A model generated the notes under the pieces. The model had not been told where the DNA came from, did no database searches, and saw only the letters and a list, made by a program, of their open reading frames with translations. Position numbers and translations under genes: made by a program. Shown here one piece after another: positions 17,701-24,797 of a stretch of 64,000 nucleotides of DNA. Each line of letters opens with the position of its first letter. Position 1 is the stretch's first letter. The stretch is from Calothrix sp. PCC 7507 (GTDB taxonomy: Bacteria; Cyanobacteriota; Cyanobacteriia; Cyanobacteriales; Nostocaceae), in NCBI RefSeq assembly GCF_000316575.1, contig NC_019682.1, forward strand, positions 5,939,501-6,003,500, written 5' to 3'.

Positions 17701-18141
17701 GTAGTCGGCGCCGATGAATTTGCCGGCGCTGGTGGTGAGGGTGATGATTTGGTCTTCGAGGATGGGTTGACTGTTTTGGTCGGTGATTTGTCCTGTGAGT
17801 TTGATGGTGGAACGTCCGTCTGCTGCGACTTTTGGGTCGGCTTGGGGGGCGATTTCGATGCGGATTTGGTTTGGGGTGGGGATGCTGGGGCTGGGGCTGT
17901 TGTTTTGGGCTATTTTCTCGGTCAAGAATCCCCATTCCCCCTGATCCCCAGCGGGGACCCCGAGTTCCCCAGTCAAGAGTCCCTCTTGGGGGTCTTCTGC
18001 CTGGGATGTGTTGATGTTGGGGAAGTTTTCTGGGGTGCTGGCAAGGCTGGGTGAGATGAGGCTGAGGAATGTGGGGAGGATGCCGATGCTGCTTTTGCTG
18101 AGCCAGTTGCTGGTTTTTTGTTGGGGTTTGTGGGTTGTCAT
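14734..18141 (-). CDS. Large outer-membrane beta-barrel protein with N-terminal Ig-like domain
   Basis: A 1135-residue exported protein. A signal peptide (about 1-35, ending PSLAS) is followed by a low-complexity linker and an invasin-like Ig domain (about 95-215: DGRSTIKLTGQITDQNSQP, then ITLTTSAGKF). From about residue 220 to 1095 it is made of alternating amphipathic strands with aromatic girdles and Gly/Asn/Asp turns, as in a very large beta-barrel (FVGASYLLED, GKYALRNGVTF, LGLALEGGYYL). It ends with a strand and a Ser/Pro-rich tail rather than a terminal Phe. It overlaps the preceding gene by ATGA and belongs to the same transcription unit. I cannot say whether it is a transporter, porin or autotransporter. 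Third-position base use reverses along the gene (see findings). Confidence 0.85.
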   Translation of the reverse strand: MTTHKPQQKTSNWLSKSSIGILPTFLSLISPSLASTPENFPNINTSQAEDPQEGLLTGELGVPAGDQGEWGFLTEKIAQNNSPSPSIPTPNQIRIEIAPQADPKVAADGRSTIKLTGQITDQNSQPILEDQIITLTTSAGKFIGADYNKDQGGFQILVKGGEFSATLQSDIKPQQVRIRAALEQNITPINEAFPQSTDTSLRDKLSENPIEAYTQIEFTTYLRPSLTTGIINLRIGPRGTNYWGSYRDYLDPDRLGGTQVDFSAQVFATGKVGDWLFTGAYNSQRPLNQDCEQRNRLFGGVQFCEQQYPVYGDSSTSIATAPSIDSVYARFERSSKVPGAEPDYLMWGDYDTKEFNRTSQLYTATARQLHGFKANYNFGQLQVTGLYANNIEGFQRDTIVPNGVSGNYFLSKRLLVAGSETVYLESEEINRPGTVLARQQLFRGSDYEIDYDRGTLLFRRPILATELNPFGATLTRRIVVTYQNEGGQDSQLYGGRLQYNLTNDLASKSFVGASYLLEDQGAQDWRLFGADFLVSLGNGSQIVGEYARSNSGLLNGFNVNGSAYRLEAVGNLGRNLVTQAYYRAVEPNFANNSTVSFAPGQTRYGASLLAKVTPTTSVSVAYDQEENYGTSATGVTDFFDLFDPQPQTRPGQTVNNTLKTFRAGILQQLGLADVSLEYVNRARSDRVSNSLSGEASQLVSRLKLPITKSLTFQGQNELNLGGSDPLYPNRTTLGLDWQAYPGVKLRLAHQFFDDSSLVPGNSLTTLETILDRKLSEDTSLTGRYAVLSAFNGLQGQGAVGLSHRWAVAPGLRVNVGYEYVFKNIFNGTAQGSQFGQYYAVGQTASTLGLFSGAVYSLGLEYTDNPNFQASTRFEYRDGDEGNNLVITASAAGKVSRALTALVRYQQAGEANVFLPTSSLDVSGVRFQQLGDTANLKIGLAYRDPNDDRLNALLKYEWRQNFDSIPEAQLSGATATGSVFSAEAIYAPSWRWEFYGKYALRNGVTFLAGDRYDASVNLAQLRATYRLGYRTDLAVEGRWIGQVSNGGTDYQELGLALEGGYYLTPDLRVGLGYGFGGVDDRDFSGYRSAGGFYLNISLKLNELLGGFGLQKPSPPQQRESLVQSLKDRDKSAQINP

Positions 18142-19061
18142 CGCTGTTCTCCGGCGAAGGCTGGTGTGACTCCAAAGTTGATGCGGACCATGCTGCTTGG
18201 TGCTAGTTTCACCATGCGTGAGAGGCTGTTTTTTTCGATGAAGTGTTTGTTGGGTGCGAGTGCGTACCCTGGGAGGCTGGTGAGGTCTAGTGTGGCGGCT
18301 CGATATCCGGCGATGACGTTGCTTAGGGAGTAGAGTCCGTTGCTGTCGGTGACGATGCGGTTGCCGTCGTCCATGTAGATGACGGCGTTGGGGATGCCTG
18401 GTTCGTTGGTTTGTTGTTCGCCGTCGAAGTTTTTGTCGATGAATACTCGCCCGATTAATGTGCCGCAGTCTGAGATGATTCCTGGTCTGATTCTTAATAT
18501 GTGGCTGGCTTGGTTGCTGATGAGTCCGCTGGCTTGGGCTTGTGCGAGGTTTCTCCCTGTGCCTCTGATGGCGTCTGGTGTGATTTCGGCGGCGTATTCT
18601 ATGTTGAGGGTTTGGTTTGGTTGTAGTTCGATGCTGGGGTTGGGGGTGATGGTGATTGTTTGGTTGGCTCTGCTGCTATTGAGTTCTATTTTTGTGTTGT
18701 TGAGTGTGCCTGTGAGTGATTTATTAATCAGTCTGATTCCCAGGGGTAGTCTGTCTGTGATGCTGAGGTTTCTGGCTACTGCTGTGCCTCTGTTGCTGAT
18801 TGCTAGTCGGTATACTACTGTGTCTCCTGGTTCTGCTGCTGCTCTGTCTCCGGTTTTGATTATTTCTAGGGCTGCTTGTGTTGCTGTTAGTCTGACTGTG
18901 TTTGAGTTGCTTGGTGCTATCCCGTTTGCTCCTCCCCTTGCTGTGTTGCTGATTGCGCTTGTTTGCGCTTTGCTTACTCCGCTAGTGCTGATATATATGC
19001 TTGTGGCAAAAATTGTGTAAATGAGGCTCTTCCACCTCGACCATGAGAAAGTAGATGTCAT
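18138..19061 (-). CDS. Secreted DUF11 and SdrD-type domain protein
   Basis: A 307-residue exported protein, first gene of the cluster. The N-terminal hydrophobic segment (about 10-32, ending SGVSKAQ) looks like a signal peptide. The middle (about 55-170) is a DUF11-type beta domain recognisable by GDTVVYRLAISNRGTAVARN and LSITDRLPLGI. The C-terminal part has an SdrD_B-like domain with CGTLIGRVFIDKNFDGEQQ, a calcium-type Asp/Asn loop, and EPGIPNAVIYM. Its stop codon overlaps the start of the barrel gene (ATGA), so the two are translationally coupled. Coding-strand bases are strongly A/C-rich. The role is probably that of a surface or periplasmic partner of the barrel; this is inference. Confidence 0.85.
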   Translation of the reverse strand: MTSTFSWSRWKSLIYTIFATSIYISTSGVSKAQTSAISNTARGGANGIAPSNSNTVRLTATQAALEIIKTGDRAAAEPGDTVVYRLAISNRGTAVARNLSITDRLPLGIRLINKSLTGTLNNTKIELNSSRANQTITITPNPSIELQPNQTLNIEYAAEITPDAIRGTGRNLAQAQASGLISNQASHILRIRPGIISDCGTLIGRVFIDKNFDGEQQTNEPGIPNAVIYMDDGNRIVTDSNGLYSLSNVIAGYRAATLDLTSLPGYALAPNKHFIEKNSLSRMVKLAPSSMVRINFGVTPAFAGEQR

Positions 19062-19100
19062 TGGTAGGTTTCAAGCGATAATAAAGGTGTGTTTTAAATT

Positions 19101-19126
19101 TGAGGTTTTTTAATTAAAAAGCCTCA
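19101..19126. promoter_or_regulatory. 26-bp palindrome upstream of the exported-protein cluster
   Basis: TGAGGTTTTTTAATTAAAAAGCCTCA is self-complementary over 26 bp except for one G-T pair; written as half-sites it is TGAGG with an A/T core and CCTCA. It lies 40 bases upstream of the first gene of the cluster. It could be an operator, or a hairpin in the leader RNA; nothing convergent ends here, so a terminator is less likely. Confidence 0.45.
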
Positions 19127-20296
19127 TGTTTGTGTAATTTCCTAATTTTTAAGACTCAAAATATGGTGTTAGTAAAAACCATTGAGGCTATCTAGCCTTT
19201 CATAAAATTGGTGACTATGGTTGTGTCTTTACACAATCTTTAATATCTGATGTAATAGAGTATTTTATTAACAAAATTAAAGACTGTGATTGAATACCTA
19301 GCCTCCGCTACAAAACTGAAATATGAAGATTGAATCGCTGTCATTAGAACAGATATTACAAAACCTGTGTACATTTAAAACGCACACATAACATTAATAT
19401 GCAAAGAGCCGCCATGCACATCTGACCGCAAACTTCCCTCTTATAAGTAGAGGAATCTCCCTCACTTGAGGTTTTAATCTTATGCTTATATTGTCTTCAA
19501 ACCGTGAAAGTAATAATCACTTTTTGAAGACCAGGAAGATATCAGTCTAGTAGCGATCGCCTAAAGCAGACCACTTTACACATCCAAGGAAGAAGCACTG
19601 CTGTTTTAACTGCAACACCTACTCTAAGAGAGATATACATATACTTCAAAATACAGAATTAGTATCTTTTTGTCATAACATTCACACCACTTATAAAACT
19701 GTCATAGTTAGATAAGGCAATCACACATGACAGTGCTGTCAGTATAGTCCGTAGTTGAACAATATGCTAATTACTGCCTTGGTACTTAAGCATATCTTGG
19801 GAATATTGAAATCTTGTGACACAAGCAAATGAATTCTACTAAATTCAATCTGTCTTTTTCTGTGATCTAAAATAAGTATAATTTTGTCAAAGATTGTATA
19901 CTTGCGGCAAATTAGTACATAGTTTGAGGATGCTTATAGTGTGTTGATGTAGAAACAGTAATCATGTATGTGCTATTAGAAACGACAGTTAAGTTAGAAC
20001 TTAGCAGTGGTAGCATTCATAACTATTCAGTTCCATTTTTAGTTATTCTGAGTCACCCAAGGTTACTCACGACTTAGTACTGGTTCCAGTTTAGTAAGTG
20101 AAGATAACAAGCTGGAACTCTCGACTGATACAAGTATAATATTTTACTGATAAATAAGTGGCCTTTTTCGTAGAAGCAACTCAGCATCAAATCGAATGAC
20201 AGTCATAATTTCTTAACCAACAAGTCCTAGGTATTATGGGAAAGGCTCAGATTCGGCTAAACTGAGACTTGGTTTATTGCATTGTTTTAAGTAGGC
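19127..20296. other. 1.2-kb AT-rich spacer without recognised gene
   Basis: No frame with coding character was seen on either strand. The stretch contains a HIP1 site near 19555 (AGCGATCGCC), several short AT-rich runs, and no recognised dispersed repeat, unusual for a spacer of this length in this window. It could hold the promoter region of the exported cluster (leftward), that of the DUF2862 gene (rightward), or a non-coding RNA. Confidence 0.4.
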
Positions 20297-20488
20297 ATGG
20301 AAATCGGACAAAAGGTTAAAGTCTTTCGTTTGCGCGATCGCGTCTCTCCCCCAATTGTCAAAAGGCTAGGGCAAGTTGGTATCATCGAAGGCTATAAAGT
20401 CACTGATGGTGCTGGTATTGGTGTGGTGGTGAAATTTGAAGATAATTTTTCCACGTGGTTTTTTGAAGATGAAATCAAACCAGTGTAG
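20297..20488 (+). CDS. DUF2862 small protein
   Basis: A 63-residue protein with the pattern MEIGQKVKVFRLRDRVSP, KRLGQVGIIEG, and VVVKFEDNFSTWFFEDEIKPV. This is the cyanobacterial DUF2862 family, a small SH3-like beta barrel of unknown function with a basic N-terminal face and an aromatic C-terminal strand. It lies 159 bases upstream of the ArsA-like gene and on the same strand, so the two may be cotranscribed with chlG. Assignment from memory of the family. Confidence 0.75.
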   Translation: MEIGQKVKVFRLRDRVSPPIVKRLGQVGIIEGYKVTDGAGIGVVVKFEDNFSTWFFEDEIKPV

Positions 20489-20647
20489 TAAGCTGTGCTG
20501 CAAATAACCCTGTACATTTACTAGTGTTGACTGTTAACAACTCGGATTGGAGTTTTTCTCCAATCTGAAACTCAAAGCAGAAGCGGAGAGTATTTGCTGA
20601 GTGCTAAGTTGGAGTGGAAAACATCGGCGGTAATTGGAAATCAAGCA

Positions 20648-21748
20648 ATGGCCCTAATATTGACATTTTTGGGCAAAAGCGGCACTGCTCGTAGCAAAAT
20701 TGCGATCGCCGCAGCCAAACTTTTGGCCAGCCAAGGCAAGCGTGTACTCCTAGCAGGACTTGCAGAACCAGCATTACCCATCCTGTTAGATACTACCCTG
20801 ACCTCTGACCCCCAGGAAATTGCACCCAATTTGCAAGTTGTACAGTTGCAAGCATCTGTACTTTTAGAACGTAACTGGGAAGAGGTGAAAAAACTTGAGG
20901 CGCAATACCTCCGCACGCCTATCTTCAAAGAAGTTTTTGGTCAAGAACTAGTAGTATTACCAGGAATGGACAGCGCTTTGGCCTTAAATGCCATTCGTGA
21001 ATATGACGCTAGTGGCAAATATGATGCAATTATTTATGATGGCACAGGTGACGCTGCTAGTTTGCGGACGTTGGGTTTACCAGAATCTTTGAGTTGGTAT
21101 GTGCGACGTTTTCGGCAATTGTTTGTCAGTTCTGATTTAGGGAAAGCGATCGCCGAATCACCATTCATTCAACCACTGATTAGCAGCTTTTTCAATATAA
21201 ATTGGACGGCAGATAACTTCTCTGCACCAACGAATCAGGTCAATAATCTCTTAGACAAGGGTAAAGCTGCTCTGTCCGATCCCAAGCATGTCGCCGCCTT
21301 CTTAGTAACCACATCAGAGCCGATTGAGGTTGCAAGCACTCGTTATTTGTGGGGTAGCGCTCAACAAGTTGGTATCACTGTTGGTGGTATTATCCTCGTG
21401 TCTTCCCCAGCCAACGCTAACCTCACAGAAGAATTCACACCTTTACCCGTTAGCGTCATTCCCAACTCTCCAACAGGCGAATGGCAACCTTTAATAGATG
21501 CTCTCCCTAACTTTGCACAGCAAGCTATACAAGCTCCTAAACCAATTGAAATTGATATCCATAACCGCCAAGTACGCCTATTCTTGCCGGGATTTGACAA
21601 AAAGCAAGTCAAACTCACCCAGTATGGGCCAGAAGTGACTGTAGAAGCCGGAGACCAGCGGCGCAATATCTCCCTACCCCCGTCCTTGAGTGGCAAACCT
21701 GTGACTGGAGCAAAGTTTCAAAGTAATTATTTGATAATTTCTTTTTAG
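20648..21748 (+). CDS. ArsA/Get3-like protein with HSP20-type C-terminus and altered P-loop
   Basis: A protein of 366 residues from the ATG at 20648; a longer frame starting at TTG 20594 exists but adds a segment unlike the family. The family is the ArsA/Get3 P-loop ATPases, which insert tail-anchored proteins or drive arsenite export. MALILTFLGKSGTARSK aligns with the P-loop, but the expected GKGGVGKT reads GKSGTARS: the first Lys10 is kept, while the catalytic GKT is replaced. The last 65 residues (PIEIDIHNRQVRLFLPGF, then VKLTQYG and NISLPP) form an HSP20-like domain found in bacterial ArsA homologues. It is followed on the same strand by chlG. ATP use is doubtful. Confidence 0.8.
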   Translation: MALILTFLGKSGTARSKIAIAAAKLLASQGKRVLLAGLAEPALPILLDTTLTSDPQEIAPNLQVVQLQASVLLERNWEEVKKLEAQYLRTPIFKEVFGQELVVLPGMDSALALNAIREYDASGKYDAIIYDGTGDAASLRTLGLPESLSWYVRRFRQLFVSSDLGKAIAESPFIQPLISSFFNINWTADNFSAPTNQVNNLLDKGKAALSDPKHVAAFLVTTSEPIEVASTRYLWGSAQQVGITVGGIILVSSPANANLTEEFTPLPVSVIPNSPTGEWQPLIDALPNFAQQAIQAPKPIEIDIHNRQVRLFLPGFDKKQVKLTQYGPEVTVEAGDQRRNISLPPSLSGKPVTGAKFQSNYLIISF

Positions 21749-21897
21749 GGACTGATGACTGGGGACTAGGAATTTTAGATTTTAGATTTTGGATTTTAGA
21801 TTAAAGTCGAATCCAAAATTGCAAATTTAAAATCCAAAATTGAATTGCCCCCTGTCCCCTGTCCCCTGCCCCATTCCCCATTCCCAACAAATTCGTT

Positions 21898-22944
21898 ATG
21901 TCCGACTCAACTCCTATTACCCCAAATTCCAACCAAGCTGAAGCACTGGATTCAGTAGCAATTAATACTAGCGAAGAAGTTACAGCCATTAGTGATCGCA
22001 CTGCCAAAACCAGACAAATGCTGGGGATGAAAGGTGCGGCGCCAGGGGAAACTTCTATTTGGAAAATCCGCCTGCAATTGATGAAACCAATCACCTGGAT
22101 ACCTCTAATTTGGGGTGTTGTCTGCGGTGCGGCTTCTTCTGGGAACTATATCTGGAGCCTAGAAAATGTCTTAAAGGCGGCGGCTTGTATGTTACTTTCT
22201 GGCCCTCTACTGGCTGGTTACACCCAAACCCTGAATGATTTCTACGATCGCGAAATTGATGCAATTAATGAACCCTACCGTCCCATCCCCTCCGGCGCAA
22301 TTTCTGAGCGCCAAGTAATTACGCAGATATTAGTATTATTTCTAGCTGGTATTGGTGTGGCATTTACTCTCGATGTCTGGGCTGGTCATGACTTTCCCAA
22401 CGTCACAGCCCTGGCGATATTTGGTTCTTTCATCGCCTACATCTACTCTGCACCTCCCCTGAAACTGAAGCAAAACGGCTGGTTAGGGAACTATGCTTTA
22501 GGCGCAAGTTACATCGCTTTACCTTGGTGGGCGGGTCATGCTTTATTTGGCGAACTCAGTTGGCAGATTGTGATTCTCACCCTATTTTACAGCTTGGCAG
22601 GATTGGGTATTGCCATTGTCAATGACTTTAAGAGCGTAGAAGGCGATCGTCAACTGGGATTACAATCTCTACCCGTCATGTTTGGTATCACTACTGCAGC
22701 CTGGATTTGCGTAGTGATGATTGATTTATTTCAAGGACTAGTTGCTGCTTACCTCGTCAGTATCCATGAGAATTTATACGCAGCCATTCTCGTACTGTTA
22801 ATCCTCCCACAAATCACCTTCCAGGACATGTATTTTCTCCGTGACCCCCTAAAGAATGATGTCAAATATCAAGCCAGCGCCCAACCATTCCTAGTTTTGG
22901 GAATGCTTGTTACTGGTTTAGCACTAGGTCATGCTGGCATTTAA
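21898..22944 (+). CDS. chlG: Chlorophyll a synthase
   Basis: ChlG of 348 residues, an integral membrane prenyltransferase that joins phytol or geranylgeranyl diphosphate to chlorophyllide a in the last step of chlorophyll synthesis. The substrate motif NDFYDREIDAINEPYRPIPSG (113-133, quoted by its ends NDFYDRE and RPIPSG) is intact, and a second Asp-rich motif (NDFKSVEGDRQLGLQSLPV) is also present. Seven or more hydrophobic helices are evident. The N-terminal 50 residues are polar and variable, as in other cyanobacteria. The spacer from the ArsA-like gene (149 bases) is filled with AT-rich and CCCCTGT-type repeats. The neighbourhood suggests cotranscription. Confidence 0.95.
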   Translation: MSDSTPITPNSNQAEALDSVAINTSEEVTAISDRTAKTRQMLGMKGAAPGETSIWKIRLQLMKPITWIPLIWGVVCGAASSGNYIWSLENVLKAAACMLLSGPLLAGYTQTLNDFYDREIDAINEPYRPIPSGAISERQVITQILVLFLAGIGVAFTLDVWAGHDFPNVTALAIFGSFIAYIYSAPPLKLKQNGWLGNYALGASYIALPWWAGHALFGELSWQIVILTLFYSLAGLGIAIVNDFKSVEGDRQLGLQSLPVMFGITTAAWICVVMIDLFQGLVAAYLVSIHENLYAAILVLLILPQITFQDMYFLRDPLKNDVKYQASAQPFLVLGMLVTGLALGHAGI

Positions 22945-23590
22945 CCAACTTACTAATTCATAATTCTTAATTGTTTCTCTGATTACGAATTAGTAATTAT
23001 GGGAATCCGGTTTGATTGTTGAAAAAATCTCAGTAGTTGTAGGGTGGGCATTGCCTAGGATGTTGACTTTGTACGAAATTAGCTAAAAATTATCATGCAA
23101 TTTTTGTGTTTACCGTAGGGGCATCGGCACTGCCGTGCCCTGATGAGAACGTCAACTACGACTATTATTTTGTATGATGCATTTTGGGCTGAAAACCCTC
23201 AGAGTCAACAGCCTAGGCATTGCCCACCAAAACCCCGTGGTGTCAGGGAAAGCGCATATCAAATGTTATTGACATAAGCAATGTTTTGTGGTTAGTACGT
23301 ATTTCCGTTCTTTCTGGCTATTACAAGACGGAATAATTGTAAAGTTAGCGTAACAATTAACCTGTTATATCTTAACAATCCAACAGGTTAACTCTGGTTA
23401 ATTGAGCGATAAACGCTTATAGGGCAAACAACTCACAAATGCATATTTTTGTCAATGATTATTAAGGGTATTTCAAAAATAAAATAGTAGTCCTATATTT
23501 TAATTTATACTTCTTGAGTGAGAAGTTAGCAATTAGGAGCTAGCAGTTAAGATACTTCTAACTCCTAATTTTTAAGTGTTATCAGGAATT
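22945..23590. other. Spacer holding an inverted-repeat element
   Basis: This 646-base stretch contains an AT-rich hairpin near 22950-22996, the 186-bp element at 23043-23228, and a purine-rich SD-like region near 23584. No further gene is evident. Confidence 0.5.
23043..23228. mobile_element. MITE-like element with 26-bp inverted ends
   Basis: The ends GGTGGGCATTGCCTAGG (from 23043) and its near complement CCTAGGCATTGCCCACC (to 23228) match at 24 of 26 positions when the inner TGTTGACT/AGTCAACA is included. The interior (134 bp) holds another hairpin, GGGGCATCGGCACTGCCGTGCCC, and no reading frame. A shorter piece with the same GGGGCATGGCACTGCCATGCCC hairpin lies at 26610-26630. Confidence 0.7.
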
Positions 23591-23881
23591 ATGATTTTGG
23601 AACTAATATCTGTTGCCTTTCGTGGAATTCAACTGCTCTTAATCCCGATTTGCTTTATCAGCGCTTGGAGTTTAATTATCCTAGTTGCTTGGAATTTATG
23701 GACAGCGGCACGAGATAGTGTAGCTACAGCCAAGCAAATGCATCAAATTCCTTGTCCTGGCTGTCAATTTTTCACTGACGATTACCGTCTTAAATGTACT
23801 GTCCACCCATCGATTGCCAATACAGAAGAGGCTATTGATTGTGGAGATTTTCAAGCCAAGACCAATCCTTACCTGTATTAA
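23591..23881 (+). CDS. Small membrane protein with cysteine pairs
   Basis: A 96-residue protein from the ATG at 23591, which has AGGA four bases upstream; a GTG at 23576 would add five residues. One transmembrane helix (about residues 12-38) is followed by a soluble Cys-rich domain: CPGCQFF, LKCTVHP and IDCGDF. Four or five cysteines and a His could bind zinc or an iron-sulfur cluster, or form disulfides. The family is not recognised with certainty, but its pattern looks like a conserved cyanobacterial hypothetical protein. The gene stands alone between two spacers. Confidence 0.65.
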   Translation: MILELISVAFRGIQLLLIPICFISAWSLIILVAWNLWTAARDSVATAKQMHQIPCPGCQFFTDDYRLKCTVHPSIANTEEAIDCGDFQAKTNPYLY

Positions 23882-23966
23882 GGGCGAATTAAAACTGCTG
23901 TATTTTAATTTAATTCTCCTACTTATCGATAAAATAAAAGAATAAATCTACATTCATACTGTGTTT

Positions 23967-24740
23967 ATGGCAACCCAACTCGGTGAAGCCAAATCCCTAA
24001 CGGAACTGGTAATTTCTTGGGAAGCATTACCTGAAGATTTTCAACTAGAGGATGAACCAGTGAAGAATACCGGTCAGCCAATTTTGGCTGGTGCTTTGCG
24101 TGAAAGCCTAGAAATTAGTGGATTCATCCAACCACAAATGTTGATAGTCTCAAACTTTGCTTTGTGTGCAACCATCAACGGACAATCTATTGCGAAAGCA
24201 CCAGATTGGGTTTATGTGCCATCGGTTAATCAAGTTGTCAGCAACCGTAGAAGTTATACACCTAATTTAGAAGGTGATATCCCCACAATGGTGATGGAAT
24301 TCCTCTCGGAAACTGAGGGTGGAGAATATTCCGTTAAGCGTACTTATCCACCAGGAAAATGGTTTTTCTATGAGCAAATTCTACAAGTTCCCATCTACGT
24401 AATATTTGAACCAGATGGCGGTTTATTAGAATTTTATCAACTGGGCAATCAACACTATGAGTTGAAGCTACCCGACGAAAATGGTCGTCATTGGGTAGAG
24501 TCAATGGGTTTATTTTTGGGAACTTGGCAAGGAACAAAAGAAGCACGGACTGGTTATTGGTTGCGATGGTGGGATGAAGCAGGTAATTTGTTACCTTGGG
24601 CTGTGGAAAAGATTGAACAAGAACGTCAACGTGCTGAACAAGAACGTCAACGTGCTGAACAAGAACGTCAGCAAAAAGAACGACTTATTGCTTATTTGCA
24701 ATCTCAAGGTATTGACCCGAACAATTTACCACCAGTTTAA
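23967..24740 (+). CDS. Uma2-family (DUF820) putative restriction endonuclease
   Basis: The Uma2 family, a PD-(D/E)XK nuclease superfamily that is very abundant in cyanobacteria. Active-site landmarks are APDWVYVPSVN (Asp), VVMEFLSETEGG-like VMEFLSE (Glu) and KWFFYEQIL with the following beta strand. The C-terminal 40 residues contain direct repeats EQERQRA (three copies encoded by tandem 21-base units from about 24615), forming a short coiled tail. Start ATG at 23967, though GTG at 23961 is in frame. A second member lies at 62155-62889. The biological role of these proteins is largely unknown. Confidence 0.85.
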   Translation: MATQLGEAKSLTELVISWEALPEDFQLEDEPVKNTGQPILAGALRESLEISGFIQPQMLIVSNFALCATINGQSIAKAPDWVYVPSVNQVVSNRRSYTPNLEGDIPTMVMEFLSETEGGEYSVKRTYPPGKWFFYEQILQVPIYVIFEPDGGLLEFYQLGNQHYELKLPDENGRHWVESMGLFLGTWQGTKEARTGYWLRWWDEAGNLLPWAVEKIEQERQRAEQERQRAEQERQQKERLIAYLQSQGIDPNNLPPV

Positions 24741-24742
24741 AT

Positions 24743-24794
24743 CAGTTATCAGTTATCAGTTATCAAATTTACTGTTCACTGTTCACTGTTCACT
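24743..24794. repeat. Heptamer tandem repeats (CAGTTAT and ACTGTTC)
   Basis: Three copies of CAGTTAT occupy 24743-24763, and three copies of ACTGTTC run 24771-24791. They fill the gap between the convergent Uma2 and alcohol-dehydrogenase-like genes. Confidence 0.8.
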
Positions 24795-24797
24795 GAT

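Noticed and set aside
17522-18175. Minus-strand frame of 217 residues rich in His, Pro and Gln
   Set aside because: It is an alternative frame of the barrel gene with low-complexity composition; the barrel frame has a signal peptide and a domain.
18379-19020. Plus-strand frame of 213 very hydrophobic residues
   Set aside because: It is antisense to the DUF11 gene. Hydrophobicity follows from G/T-rich plus-strand composition (GTG, TTG, GCT codons), not from a real membrane protein.
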